From NCBI GenBank assembly GCA_964481485.1, contig CAYZVM010000006.1, positions 1-59,867 of the forward strand: DNA of 59,867 nucleotides, in the 5' to 3' direction. The position numbers and the translations under genes were made by a program. Within the stretch, counting starts at the first letter, position 1. Every line of letters starts with the position of its first letter. Shown here one piece after another: positions 49,886-58,272 of this stretch. Source of the stretch: M3007 sp964481485 (GTDB lineage Bacteria; Bacteroidota; Bacteroidia; Chitinophagales; Saprospiraceae). The notes under the pieces are model-generated. The model worked only from the letters and a program-made list of their open reading frames with translations. It was not told the DNA's origin and ran no database searches.

Positions 49886-50776
49886 ATGCAAACTGTGATT
49901 CGCACATCCGTCTTTTCTTTTCTCCTGCTGATTACCTTGAATAACTGTGTCGCTCAGCGCAAACCCCTCCTCCCCAACGGGAAATCTCAAAACCTCGACA
50001 GGGCTTTAAAACCTTTTGAAAATCTCGAACTGCTCTGGCTCGACGGAAAAATCGAGGTCGAATTCGGGGCTGATACCTCCACGCTCGAAATCGTTTCTGA
50101 CGAAAATATCCTCCAACTTATCCGCGTAGAAAATACCGCTGGAACTTTGAAAATCAAAGTCGAAGGCAACGAGCAAAATCGCCGCTGGCTTGAAGATGAC
50201 AAAACGACTGTGAAAATCCGGGCGACTGGCCAGCCTCTCCAAATCATTTGCAAAAGCAACGCCGACGTAACCCTGCGCGGCATAGAGGCGGAAAAATTGA
50301 ACTTAGAAAAAGACATGAACGGCGACGTGAAAATATCGGGCAAAGTCGGCTTGCTCGTGCTGCGCAAAGACGACAATGGCAGCATCTATGCGTCCGAACT
50401 CGCTGTGAGACAGGCCGATGTGTCCATTGACGGCAACGGCGACGTCCAATTGAACACCCAACAGTTTTTACGCCGCGAAGCATTCGGGAATGGCGGCATC
50501 AGCAATGCCAACGATGCCCCGACTGCCGTTTCACCGCCCGTCCGCCGGGTGAGCGTGACTTTTTACAACAACCGGGCCCGCAAAAGCCTCTTCTTTGTGA
50601 CGGGGGCAAATGAGGCAGGAAAAACCTTTTCTTATGGCCTCGAACTCGGCGCATTCGCCAAACAAACGGAATCGCTACCGGTCGGAACGAGGGTGTATGA
50701 AGAAAGTAAGTCTGGGAAACTTTTGGTGACTTTGGAGACGAGTGACGACGCGCGAATGTTGAAATTGTTTGAGTGA
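49886..50776 (+). CDS. Exported GIN-domain (DUF2807-type) protein
   Basis: The protein of about 296 residues has a signal peptide (MQTVIRTSVFSFLLLITLNNCVAQ). The body is a head-GIN beta-helix type domain: LEIVSDENILQLIRVENTAG, TLKIKVEGN, KVRATGQPLQIICKSNADVTLRG, then LNLEKDMNGDVKISG and DDNGSIYASELAVRQADVSIDGNGDVQLN, with the recurring pattern of small DxNGxV turns. It is probably a periplasmic or surface protein, with unknown ligand. The frame is open from GTG 49799, but the signal peptide fixes ATG 49886. It follows the AraC-type gene and ends at a strong two-way terminator. Confidence 0.85.
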   Translation: MQTVIRTSVFSFLLLITLNNCVAQRKPLLPNGKSQNLDRALKPFENLELLWLDGKIEVEFGADTSTLEIVSDENILQLIRVENTAGTLKIKVEGNEQNRRWLEDDKTTVKIRATGQPLQIICKSNADVTLRGIEAEKLNLEKDMNGDVKISGKVGLLVLRKDDNGSIYASELAVRQADVSIDGNGDVQLNTQQFLRREAFGNGGISNANDAPTAVSPPVRRVSVTFYNNRARKSLFFVTGANEAGKTFSYGLELGAFAKQTESLPVGTRVYEESKSGKLLVTLETSDDARMLKLFE

Positions 50777-50788
50777 GGTATCTCAATA

Positions 50789-50829
50789 CAATAGGGGTCT
50801 TGCTCGAAACGCGAGCAAGACCCCTATTG
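50789..50829. terminator. Convergent 18-bp terminator hairpin
   Basis: CAATAGGGGTCTTGCTCG (50789-50806) pairs perfectly with its complement (50812-50829) around the loop AAACG. It lies between two convergent genes (stop at 50776 plus, 50850 minus) and should end both transcripts. There is no clean T-run on either side, so it may also stabilise 3' ends. Confidence 0.75.
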
Positions 50830-50849
50830 TCTATCTTGTTGAAAACCAG

Positions 50850-51341
50850 TTATTTTTTCAACGCCTTCATCTTTTCTTCTAATTCCAGTTCGTCGCCGGG
50901 CGTATAGCCGACGTGCTCAAAAACGATATTGCCCGCGGCATCGAGCAGGAGCGTGTGCGGCACAGAAGCGACGTTGGCTGTCTGTTGGAATTCCTTGTTG
51001 TTGTCGAGCAGGATGCGGTAATCCCAGCCTTTTTCTTTCACCATGGCGGGGATTTTGGCAGCCGTGCGGGCATCGTCTACACTCACGGCTACGAGCTCCA
51101 TGTCGTAATCTTTTTGCCAGTCGGCGTAGTAGTCTTTAATGGCGTCGAGTTCTTTTTTGCAGGGGGAGCACCATGTAGCCCAAAAACTGATGACCGTGAT
51201 TTTGCCGGTTTTGCCGAGTTCTTGCACATTCATGGATTGGCCTTGGAGCGTTTTCACGTTTGCAGAAGGCAGGGTTTTGTTTTGAGCGAAAGCCGCAACA
51301 ACCACAAAACAAGCGACGAGCACAAAGAGTGTTTTTTTCAT
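50850..51341 (-). CDS. TlpA-type thiol-disulfide oxidoreductase
   Basis: The protein of about 163 residues begins with a signal peptide (MKKTLFVLVACFVVVAAFAQ) and is a TlpA/ResA-like thioredoxin fold with the active site FWATWCSPCKKEL. Downstream, VAVSVDDARTAAKIPAMVKEKGWDYRILLD is the insertion typical of TlpA/AhpC-TSA relatives, and ASVPHTLLLDAAGNIVFEHVGY has the cis-Pro. It should reduce disulfides of exported proteins such as apo-cytochrome c. It starts at ATG 51341 (two codons after an in-frame ATG at 51347). It converges on the GIN gene. Confidence 0.93.
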   Translation of the reverse strand: MKKTLFVLVACFVVVAAFAQNKTLPSANVKTLQGQSMNVQELGKTGKITVISFWATWCSPCKKELDAIKDYYADWQKDYDMELVAVSVDDARTAAKIPAMVKEKGWDYRILLDNNKEFQQTANVASVPHTLLLDAAGNIVFEHVGYTPGDELELEEKMKALKK

Positions 51342-51383
51342 TGCCAAAATTTGATTTTGAAAAAATTAGAACGGATGAACGGT

Positions 51384-51391
51384 CAAAGGTA
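51384..51391 (-). promoter_or_regulatory. -7 element of the TlpA gene
   Basis: On the minus strand this is TACCTTTG, an exact TAnnTTTG match, 43 bases before ATG 51341. A TTG (plus CAA at 51408-51410) is 16 bases upstream. Confidence 0.5.
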
Positions 51392-51545
51392 AAACACGCC
51401 GATTTGCCAATTTTTTGATTAACCAAGGTTTAACGCGAAATGTCTGTCGCCGACTTTTTTCACATAGATTTCGGATACTGCTTGATATTTTTTAACACAT
51501 ATGCATATAGGGCACATAGTCTTTTGATTTTCAAACTTTTAAAAC

Positions 51546-51732
51546 CTAAGTGCCTTAAGTACCCCGGCGCAATTGGTTTTGAGAATTGAACGACGGGGTT
51601 TTGTGCTGAAACAACTCGTTTTTGAGGCGAATCCCGATTCATCGGGATTTAACGAAAAAACGGGGAAGTTTCGGTGTAAAATACCGAGTTCAAAGTCTAA
51701 ACTAATTGCGCCGGGGGACTTATGTGCCTATG
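51546..51732. repeat. MITE-like element with inverted ends
   Basis: CCCCGGCGCAATT (51562-51574) and AATTGCGCCGGGG (51704-51716) are exact inverted repeats; imperfect pairing extends outward through TAAGT/ACTTA and GTGCC/GGCAC to about 51546 and 51732. The interior of about 130 bases has smaller hairpins (ATCCCGAT-TC-ATCGGGAT near 51630; CGGT-ACCG near 51673) but no clear gene. It lies in the 402-base gap between the TlpA and GH25 genes. The rest of the gap (51342-51545) holds the TlpA promoter and repeated GGCACATAG words. Confidence 0.55.
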
Positions 51733-51743
51733 TGTTTTACCCC

Positions 51744-52571
51744 TCACGGCACACACAATTTCCGAAGCGCCACGCTGTCGCCGTTGAACACATTAAAATC
51801 CACACGCTCATTGATGCCATTCACGTTGCCCCGGTCGCTGTGCTGCCAGAAATGCCAATCCTCCTCGCCGGGCATATCAAAATTAGCCACATGATAGTGG
51901 GCAATCCAAAACCGGTAGCCCTTAAAATCCGGGTGGTCGGCAAAATGGCGTTTGTAAAAATCTTTGTTGGTGTAAAGAATGGGGCGCACTTTATAGGCTT
52001 TTTCAAGCAGCGTCAGAAACTCTTTGGTGTACTTCTGGATCTGTGCTTTGGTCATGCCGCGCGTCTCTTCCACATCCACCACCGGCGGCAAATCGCCAGA
52101 GCGCAACCGCACCGTTTTCATAAATTTGGACGCTTGGTCTTTCGGGCTGATATGCGGCAAAAAGTAGTGGTATGCCCCCCGGATGATGCCTGCCGCCCGC
52201 GCGTTTTCCCAATTTTTGTCAAATTCCGGGTCTTTCAGCCAACTCCCCTCCGTCGCTTTGATGAAAGCAAAATCCACGCGAATGTTGCCGACCTGCATCT
52301 TTTTCACCCGCCGCCAATCCACGCGCTGCTGGTAGCGGCTCACATCAATGCCGTGAATTTTATAGCCCGGCGGGATGCGGATGCCAAAGTGTTTGTACTC
52401 TTTGTAATGGAACGGATATTCGAGCAGCGACAGCAATTCAAATCGCAGCCACGGGCTGAAAATCAGCGCGATGATGAACGACAAAAGCAGCGCTGTCCAG
52501 ATTTTGCGGTTCTGGCCTTTGCGTTCGGCATAACCGGGCTGGAATATGAGGAGTTTGCGGAGCCAAGGCAT
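51744..52571 (-). CDS. Membrane-anchored GH25 lysozyme-like muramidase
   Basis: The 275-residue protein has an N-terminal membrane anchor (ALLLSFIIALIFSPWLRFELL, about 27-48) and a GH25 domain: IHGIDVSRYQQRVDWRRV (catalytic-region Asp), FAFIKATEGSWLKDPEFDKNW, AGIIRGAYHYFLP, and PPVVDVEETRGM with the Asp/Glu pair of the active site, then PILYTNKDFY and FWQHSDRGNVNGI. It cleaves the beta-1,4 link of peptidoglycan, probably in the periplasm. The gene begins at ATG 52571 and is upstream of nothing on its strand except the MITE-like gap. Confidence 0.93.
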   Translation of the reverse strand: MPWLRKLLIFQPGYAERKGQNRKIWTALLLSFIIALIFSPWLRFELLSLLEYPFHYKEYKHFGIRIPPGYKIHGIDVSRYQQRVDWRRVKKMQVGNIRVDFAFIKATEGSWLKDPEFDKNWENARAAGIIRGAYHYFLPHISPKDQASKFMKTVRLRSGDLPPVVDVEETRGMTKAQIQKYTKEFLTLLEKAYKVRPILYTNKDFYKRHFADHPDFKGYRFWIAHYHVANFDMPGEEDWHFWQHSDRGNVNGINERVDFNVFNGDSVALRKLCVP

Positions 52572-52642
52572 GGGTATCGGATTTGGGATTTAGGACATGG
52601 AATGTTGGGGTCATTGACACAGCAAAGTTGGATGTTCAATTT

Positions 52643-53419
52643 TTAACGTCCTTCAAAAACAGGTTTTCTTTTTTCCAAAAATGCTGCCACCCCTTCGCGA
52701 TAGTCCTGCGTCTGGCCTGCGGCGGTTTGCAATGCATCCTCTACCGCGAGTTGCGCGGCAAAGTCGTTGTTGAAAGAATGGCTCAGTGCCTGCTTCGTGT
52801 AGGCCAAACCTTTTGTCGGCATTTGCGCCAACGTTTCGGCAAGTTTTAGACTGTCGTCGGCAAAAGTTTCATCGGGAAAAACTTTCCAAATCATGCCCAT
52901 CGCGGCGGCCTCAGGGGCGGAGATTTTGTCCGACAACATCATGAGTGCGGTGGCGCGTTGCAGACCGACCAAACGCGGCAAGGTCCAAGTGCCGCCGCTG
53001 TCGGGGATGAGGCCGATTTTTGAAAATGCCTGCGTGAACGAGGCCGAATGGGTCGCCACCGTGATGTCGCAGGCCAAGGCAATATTTGCGCCCGCGCCTG
53101 CGGCCACCCCGTTGACCGCCGCCACCACGGGTTTTTCCAAATTCCTGATTTTCAAAACAATGGGATTGTAGCCAGTGGAAATAATCTCGGTCAGCGACGG
53201 CCCGTTCGGGTCGGTGACTTCTTGCAAATCCTCACCCGCGCAAAAGGCTTTGCCGGAGCCGGTGATATAAACGGCGCGGATGTTGGCATCCGTTTCACAG
53301 GTCGCCAGCGCCTCCAGAATCTCCTGTCGCATGGGGTGGTTCATGGAATTGAACACCTGCGGGCGGTTGAAAGTAATGCGGGCGACCGCATTTTCGATGG
53401 AAAAAAGGATGTGCTGCAT
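52643..53419 (-). CDS. Enoyl-CoA hydratase/isomerase, PaaG type
   Basis: The protein of about 258 residues is a crotonase: VARITFNRPQVFNSMNHPMR, ITGSGKAFCAGEDLQEV (oxyanion loop), VVAAVNGVAAGAGANIALACD and FTQAFSKIGLIPDSGGTWTLPRLVG, with the Asp/Gly pattern seen in PaaG-type isomerases rather than the double-Glu hydratase. PaaG converts ring-1,2-epoxyphenylacetyl-CoA to the oxepin-CoA; other substrates are possible and no other paa gene is near. The frame is open to 53494, but ATG 53419 is where homology starts. It is divergent from the DUF1501 gene. Confidence 0.9.
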   Translation of the reverse strand: MQHILFSIENAVARITFNRPQVFNSMNHPMRQEILEALATCETDANIRAVYITGSGKAFCAGEDLQEVTDPNGPSLTEIISTGYNPIVLKIRNLEKPVVAAVNGVAAGAGANIALACDITVATHSASFTQAFSKIGLIPDSGGTWTLPRLVGLQRATALMMLSDKISAPEAAAMGMIWKVFPDETFADDSLKLAETLAQMPTKGLAYTKQALSHSFNNDFAAQLAVEDALQTAAGQTQDYREGVAAFLEKRKPVFEGR

Positions 53420-53497
53420 TTGAAAATTGAATCTGCGAGTAGTGATATTTGATGCAAAGGCGGGGCAAAGATAGCAGCCGGTCTCTAAAACCAACAG

Positions 53498-53528
53498 TTG
53501 GCCTTGCTTGGATAACTCATTATCTTCG
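53498..53528 (+). promoter_or_regulatory. Promoter of the DUF1501 gene
   Basis: TTG (53498-53500), 20 bases and TATCTTCG (53521-53528) fit the Bacteroidota promoter with one change. The start codon is 18 bases downstream, giving a very short leader. Confidence 0.5.
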
Positions 53529-53545
53529 CAACAAAAATTTGAAAA

Positions 53546-55036
53546 ATGCCCCGGCGCACGTCACCTTTTCAAGAAGCATTTTATGCCTCGCTGCACACCG
53601 CCACGCGCAGGCTGTTTCTCAAACAATGCGCGTTTGGCCTCGGCTCGCTCGCGTTGGGGCAGTTGTTGGGCGGCTGCGGCCAGCAGGGTGGGGGAGTGGC
53701 CAGCCCGTTCAACCCCGCCAACCCGCTCCAACCGCGACCGCCACATTTTCCGGGAAAAGCAAAATCGGTGATTTACTTGCACATGGCGGGCGCGCCGTCG
53801 CAACTCGAATTGTTTGATTACAAACCCGAATTGGCAAAATTGGATGGTCAAGACTGCCCGCAATCTTTCCTCGAAGGCAAACGATTCGCCTTTATCCGGG
53901 GTGTGCCGAAGATGTTGGGGCCGCAAGCAAATTTCCGCCAGCGCGGCCAATCGGGTGCCTGGATTTCTGACCACCTGCCCCACCTCGCCACCGTCGCCGA
54001 CGAACTGGCTTTCCTGAAAGCCGTGCAAACCGACCAGTTCAACCACGCACCCGCGCAATTGCTGATGCACACCGGCAGCGCCCGTTTGGGCAGGCCGGGC
54101 ATGGGCGCGTGGGTGACGTATGGCCTGGGTTCTGAAAATGCCAACCTGCCCGGCTTCGTGGTGCTGACCTCTGGAGGCAAAGACCCCGACGCGGGCAAAA
54201 GCGTGTGGGGCAGCGGCTTCTTACCTTCTGTTTATCAAGGTGTTCAGTGCCGTTCGGAAGGCGAGCCGGTGCTGTTCATCAAAGATCCGGAGGGCATTGG
54301 CCGCGAGCTCCGGAAAGCATCTATCGAAGCCATCAACGAGGTGAACCGCGCAACCCACGCCGAGGTCGGTGACCCAGAAATCCTGTCGCGCATTGCACAG
54401 TATGAAATGGCATATCGGATGCAAATCACCGCGCCAGAAGTGATGAGCATTGAAAACGAACCAGCCTACATCCACGAAATGTACGGTACCAAACCCGGCA
54501 AGGCGTGTTTTGCCAACAATGTGCTTTTAGCCAGAAAGTTGGTGGAAAAAGGAGTGCGTTTTGTGCAACTCTTCGACTGGGGCTGGGACACGCACGGCAC
54601 CGGGGCCGACCTTTCCATTGACATCGGCCTTATCAACAAATGCCGCCAGACAGACAAGGCAGTGACTGCGCTCATTCTGGATTTGAAACAACGCGGCCTG
54701 CTCGACGAAACGCTCATCGTCTGGGGCGGAGAGTTTGGCCGGACGCCGATGATGGAAAACCGCAACGGCGTGACGATGCCTTTCATGGGTCGCGACCACC
54801 ACACTGAAGCTTTCACGATTTGGATGGCCGGCGGCGGCATCAAAGGCGGCGTGACGCACGGCGCGACGGACGAGGTGGGCTACAATGCCGTGCGCGGGAA
54901 AGTCTCCGTCTATGATGTGCAGGCCACGATTTTGCACCAATTGGGCTTCGACCACGAAAAACTCACCTACCAGTTTCAGGGCCGGCCTTTTCGATTGACA
55001 GATGTGAGCGGCGGGGTGATAAATGAAATAGTTTGA
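53546..55036 (+). CDS. DUF1501 protein, Tat-like signal
   Basis: The 496-residue protein has a twin-Arg type N-terminus (TRRLFLKQCAFGLGSLALGQLLGGC), so it may be exported folded and lipidated at Cys. DUF1501 belongs to the alkaline-phosphatase/sulfatase-like superfamily: KSVIYLHMAGAPSQLELFDYKP at the start, GAWISDHLPHLATVADELAFLKA, WDTHG, IVWGGEFGRTPMMENRNG, and DHHTEAFTIWMAGGGIKGG at the end. In planctomycetes and Bacteroidota it is usually paired with a DUF1553/cytochrome partner, which is absent here. The substrate is unknown. It starts at ATG 53546. Confidence 0.93.
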   Translation: MPRRTSPFQEAFYASLHTATRRLFLKQCAFGLGSLALGQLLGGCGQQGGGVASPFNPANPLQPRPPHFPGKAKSVIYLHMAGAPSQLELFDYKPELAKLDGQDCPQSFLEGKRFAFIRGVPKMLGPQANFRQRGQSGAWISDHLPHLATVADELAFLKAVQTDQFNHAPAQLLMHTGSARLGRPGMGAWVTYGLGSENANLPGFVVLTSGGKDPDAGKSVWGSGFLPSVYQGVQCRSEGEPVLFIKDPEGIGRELRKASIEAINEVNRATHAEVGDPEILSRIAQYEMAYRMQITAPEVMSIENEPAYIHEMYGTKPGKACFANNVLLARKLVEKGVRFVQLFDWGWDTHGTGADLSIDIGLINKCRQTDKAVTALILDLKQRGLLDETLIVWGGEFGRTPMMENRNGVTMPFMGRDHHTEAFTIWMAGGGIKGGVTHGATDEVGYNAVRGKVSVYDVQATILHQLGFDHEKLTYQFQGRPFRLTDVSGGVINEIV

Positions 55037-55140
55037 CTTCCGGCAGGCACCTAAAAGGAGCCAATTGATAAAGAGTAGTTTTGAACCAGAGATGTATGCA
55101 ATTGACTGGAAATCACGCCCCTAAATCATCTAAACCGACT

Positions 55141-56382
55141 CTAACGCGCCAGCACTTTCCAGCAAACGACCGCCGACACCGAAAGCGGCATCAGCATGTA
55201 ATATTTGAACAACATCGGGCTGAAACTATAAAACAACATCGGCATGATGGACAATGCCAGCAGCGAAAAAGTGTAGAAGTCTATATGTTGCCGCCATTTT
55301 TTCTGATAAAAATAGACACCCAATGCCGCAATGCATAGTTGGACTGCAATCTGCGGAAAATGGGCAAATTTCAGATTCTCCTCAGGTGTGCCGGGCAGCC
55401 ATTGCCGCAAATGGATGTTCAGGCTCAAAGCATCATAAAATGTGTATTCGTCCGGTCGCAACCACGAACCCTCCGAACACCCCGAGTAGTGCGCCATCAT
55501 CCGCGACAAGATGGTCGGGTCTTGCATCCAAAAAGGCACTACGAACAACAGCATGACAGCCGCCGCCGCGCTACCCCAAATCCAATAGGAATATTTTTTC
55601 GGCGCATTGAGCCACAACAAGATAGCAAATAAAGGCAACCAAAAAATCAGGGTGTACCTAGATAGCAAGGCACCTATGATTCCGACCGCAATAAGCACAT
55701 GGTTGCGGGCAGCAAGCCCCACCGCCAGCAACACATACCATGCAGCCACGATTGCTTCCAAACTGACGGCGATATCCACTTTGCCCCATAAAACATATCC
55801 CCACACGGGCAGCGCAAAAAGCAACATCGCAGGCAAAGTGCGTTTCCAAGATGCTCCAGAATGGGATTTGGACAGCCAATATCCCGCCACGCCAACAGCA
55901 ACCATCAACAAGATAATCGCCGACCAGCGGGTGTCAATCTTCAAAATGTTGGATATCTGAACGGGCGCCCAGTGCAGCGGCATATACACCGGGTAAGGTT
56001 CGTGCGTCGGGAGTTTGACTGCCTGATAGGGAAACGCCCCGGTGAAAAAGCGATTCGCGAGGGCTTCCAATTGCGGCAAAACGTCCGATATTTTTCCGGG
56101 CTCGGGGTAGCGCACCCATATTTTGCGGAGTTCTTCATAAGCCGTGAACAAACCCAACATGCCCACCAGCGCGTGTAGCCACGGCATCCAGCGCGGGGCA
56201 GGAGTATTGCCGATATGCTGTTTTTGTTCAGAAAAAAAACGGAAACTATACACCGTGAACAGCACCGAAACCACAATCAGCGCAAACGGATTGGCTTCCT
56301 TGTGGAAGATTTTGTTCCCGTAGATGCACAGAATGATTTGGGCCAGAAAAAGCGCAAAAATGGAGAGCAAGGGCCGTCTCAT
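55141..56382 (-). CDS. Polytopic membrane protein, glycosyltransferase-like
   Basis: The protein of about 413 residues has ten or so helices from MRRPLLSIFALFLAQIILCIYG onward. Large loops hold FFTGAFPYQAVKLPTHEPYPVYMPLHWAPV, and later LSRYTLIFWLPLFAILLWL. This build resembles GT87/GT39-type membrane glycosyltransferases that use lipid-linked sugars, but the usual acidic DxD/DE motif in the first loop is not obvious, so the label is tentative. The frame is open to 56559, where it overlaps the VOC gene; ATG 56382 clears it. The gap upstream has a partial CTAAATC/CTAAACC stutter word at 55120. Confidence 0.72.
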   Translation of the reverse strand: MRRPLLSIFALFLAQIILCIYGNKIFHKEANPFALIVVSVLFTVYSFRFFSEQKQHIGNTPAPRWMPWLHALVGMLGLFTAYEELRKIWVRYPEPGKISDVLPQLEALANRFFTGAFPYQAVKLPTHEPYPVYMPLHWAPVQISNILKIDTRWSAIILLMVAVGVAGYWLSKSHSGASWKRTLPAMLLFALPVWGYVLWGKVDIAVSLEAIVAAWYVLLAVGLAARNHVLIAVGIIGALLSRYTLIFWLPLFAILLWLNAPKKYSYWIWGSAAAAVMLLFVVPFWMQDPTILSRMMAHYSGCSEGSWLRPDEYTFYDALSLNIHLRQWLPGTPEENLKFAHFPQIAVQLCIAALGVYFYQKKWRQHIDFYTFSLLALSIMPMLFYSFSPMLFKYYMLMPLSVSAVVCWKVLAR

Positions 56383-56446
56383 GTTGTTGCCCTTTGAGTT
56401 GTTGGGCGCGCAAATGTAGAAGTTGTTTGCAGCAAACGGCAAACTG

Positions 56447-56821
56447 CTACTTTTTCGGTTGCTCCCACAATTCGATTTTGTTCCCCTCCGGGTCGAGCAG
56501 CCAAGCAAATTTGCCGAACTCTTCCTCCAGCGGCTCGCCGATGAGTTCGATGCCTTCATTGCGCAATTCCTCCACCAGCGCGTCGAGATTTTCTACCCGA
56601 AAGTTCATCATAAAAGGTGAGTCGGAGGGGTCGAAATAGTCGGTGCTGCGTTTGAAAAAACTCAGGACGGCGTAGGCTTCTGGGTGAGGGTCGTCTTTCA
56701 AGTTGAACTGCGCCCCCCAACTTTCCATGTTGATTCCCAAGTGTTTGGCATACCATGCGCGGGTATTTTCGTGGTCGCGGCATTTGATAAATATGCCGCC
56801 GATGCCGATGACTCGTTTCAT
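56447..56821 (-). CDS. VOC-family (glyoxalase-like) protein
   Basis: The 124-residue protein is a single vicinal-oxygen-chelate domain: IGGIFIKCRDHENTRAWYAKHLGI at the start (no metal His in the usual first place), AYAVLSFFKRSTDYF in the middle and FAWLLDPEGNKIELWEQP at the end with the Glu metal ligand. VOC proteins dimerise and bind a metal to act on small oxygen-containing compounds or bind antibiotics; the substrate is unknown. The frame is open to 57355 but overlaps the divergent PAP2 gene; ATG 56821 gives the full domain. It lies upstream of the membrane protein on the same strand. Confidence 0.9.
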   Translation of the reverse strand: MKRVIGIGGIFIKCRDHENTRAWYAKHLGINMESWGAQFNLKDDPHPEAYAVLSFFKRSTDYFDPSDSPFMMNFRVENLDALVEELRNEGIELIGEPLEEEFGKFAWLLDPEGNKIELWEQPKK

Positions 56822-56890
56822 AGTTGTTCTCAATACTGTTATGCGTACAAGCAAAACCCTGCAAGGCAAGGGTTTGAAGATTGTTTTAAA

Positions 56891-56921
56891 TTTGTCCGCC
56901 CAAAAGTAAAAATTATTTTTG
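56891..56921 (+). promoter_or_regulatory. Consensus promoter of the PAP2 gene
   Basis: TTTG (56891-56894), exactly 19 bases and TATTTTTG (56914-56921) match the Bacteroidota consensus TTTG, N19, TAnnTTTG without a change. Transcription should begin near 56927, about 20 bases before ATG 56948. This is the best promoter in the window. Confidence 0.75.
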
Positions 56922-56947
56922 TAAAAAAACTTTTTGTTTGATAAAAT

Positions 56948-57667
56948 ATGAAAACATCGCTCCTCGCACTGCTTCTGAATGTGTTGATGATGAACGCTTT
57001 GGCTCAAAACCCGTATCAATTGGCCGGTACCCGCGAAGCAGTTTTGGCAGGCGGTGGTGTGGCGGTGATTGGGGTTTCGTATTTGCTTCGACCCAACACA
57101 CCGGCTTTCACGCCCGAGCAAGTTGCCGCGCTTGACATCAGCCGGGTTCCGAGATTCGACCAGTTTGCTACCCGGCATTATGCTGCGGGGGCGAGAAAAG
57201 GCAGTGATATTCTGTTTTGGGCTGCATCGGCCATTCCGCTTTTGCTGCTGACGGAGCCCGCAGTCCGCCGCGACGCATCTACCGTAAGTGTCATCGCAGG
57301 TGAGGTACTTTTGGTGAACACTGCATTGACCTTGCTCACCAAAGAACTCGCACACCGCCCGCGCCCTTTTCTCTACAACCCCGCCGCGCCGCTTTCCGAC
57401 AAACTGAGGCGTGATGCCCGCTTGTCATTTTTTTCAGGCCACACCTCTACCTCAGCGGCCATGTGTTTTGCCACAGCAAAAATCTGGACGGACTATCACC
57501 CTGATTCTCAATGGAAACCGGCCGTTTGGACTGTTGCCGTGGGTATCCCTGCTGTGGTAGGTTATTTGCGTATGAAAGGCGGAAAACATTTTTTGTCCGA
57601 TGTTTTGGTTGGCTTCACAGTGGGTGCAGCGACGGGCTTACTGGTGCCGCAATTGCACCGGCGTTAA
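56948..57667 (+). CDS. PAP2-family phosphatase, exported/membrane
   Basis: The 239-residue protein has an N-terminal signal or helix (SLLALLLNVLMMNALAQNPYQ) and a type 2 phosphatidic acid phosphatase core with all three motifs: KELAHRPRP (KX6RP), FFSGHTSTSAA (SGH) and RMKGGKHFLSDVLVG (RX5HX3D). Such enzymes remove phosphate from lipids such as phosphatidate or undecaprenyl pyrophosphate on the outer face of the membrane. Which lipid is used is not known. It starts at ATG 56948 under a consensus promoter, and is 59 bases upstream of the DUF1599 gene. Confidence 0.93.
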   Translation: MKTSLLALLLNVLMMNALAQNPYQLAGTREAVLAGGGVAVIGVSYLLRPNTPAFTPEQVAALDISRVPRFDQFATRHYAAGARKGSDILFWAASAIPLLLLTEPAVRRDASTVSVIAGEVLLVNTALTLLTKELAHRPRPFLYNPAAPLSDKLRRDARLSFFSGHTSTSAAMCFATAKIWTDYHPDSQWKPAVWTVAVGIPAVVGYLRMKGGKHFLSDVLVGFTVGAATGLLVPQLHRR

Positions 57668-57706
57668 CAATTTCAAAAGCCCGGCAGCCCCGGAAATCTA
57701 CTTTTC

Positions 57707-57714
57707 TATCTTTG
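57707..57714 (+). promoter_or_regulatory. -7 element of the DUF1599 gene
   Basis: TATCTTTG is an exact TAnnTTTG match 13 bases before ATG 57727, implying a nearly leaderless transcript. The -33 half is not visible. Confidence 0.5.
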
Positions 57715-57726
57715 CCCGGCTTCTTT

Positions 57727-58272
57727 ATGGACAAAACGCTCGAACAGTTCCGCGAGGTCGTGCGCCGTTGCCGCGACCTCTTTCTGAAAAAAACTGCCGA
57801 CTACGGCACCGCTTGGCGCATCCTGCGCCCGGCCAGTATCACCGACCAACTGTATATCAAGGCGTTGCGCATCAGGAGTATTGAGGAGAAGGGCGAGCAA
57901 AAAGTAGCCGACAGCGTGGAATCGGAGTTTGTCGGGTTGGTGAATTATTGTGTGTTGGCGCTCATCCAGTTGGAACTTCCCGCCGATGCTGCTTTGGAAC
58001 TTGAAGCGCAAAAAGTGGCGGAATTGTATGACCGCCACATCGCCGAGAATATCCGTCTTTTGCAGGCCAAAAATCACGACTATGGCGAGGCGTGGCGGCT
58101 TATGCGCGTAAGCAGCATGACCGACCTTATTTTGCAAAAAATTTTGAGAATCAAACAAATAGAGGACAACGCCGGACAAACGCTGGTGTCCGAAGGCTTG
58201 GAGGCCAACTACCGCGACATTGTCAATTATGCGGTGTTCGCGCTTATCCGGCTTTCGGAGGAAAAGGTTTAG
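57727..58272 (+). CDS. DUF1599 protein made of two similar halves
   Basis: The protein of about 181 residues has two copies of one unit: CRDLFLKKTADYGTAWRILRPASITDQLYIKALRIRSIEEKG and, later, IRLLQAKNHDYGEAWRLMRVSSMTDLILQKILRIKQIEDN. Both keep DYGxAWRxxRxxSxTDxxxxKxLRIxxIE, so the gene arose by internal duplication. The family has been linked to nucleotide metabolism or nucleotide modification by context and all-alpha NTP-pyrophosphatase-like folds, but its activity is not known. It starts at ATG 57727 and its TAG stop lies inside a stutter repeat. The DoxX-thioredoxin gene follows on the same strand. Confidence 0.9.
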   Translation: MDKTLEQFREVVRRCRDLFLKKTADYGTAWRILRPASITDQLYIKALRIRSIEEKGEQKVADSVESEFVGLVNYCVLALIQLELPADAALELEAQKVAELYDRHIAENIRLLQAKNHDYGEAWRLMRVSSMTDLILQKILRIKQIEDNAGQTLVSEGLEANYRDIVNYAVFALIRLSEEKV

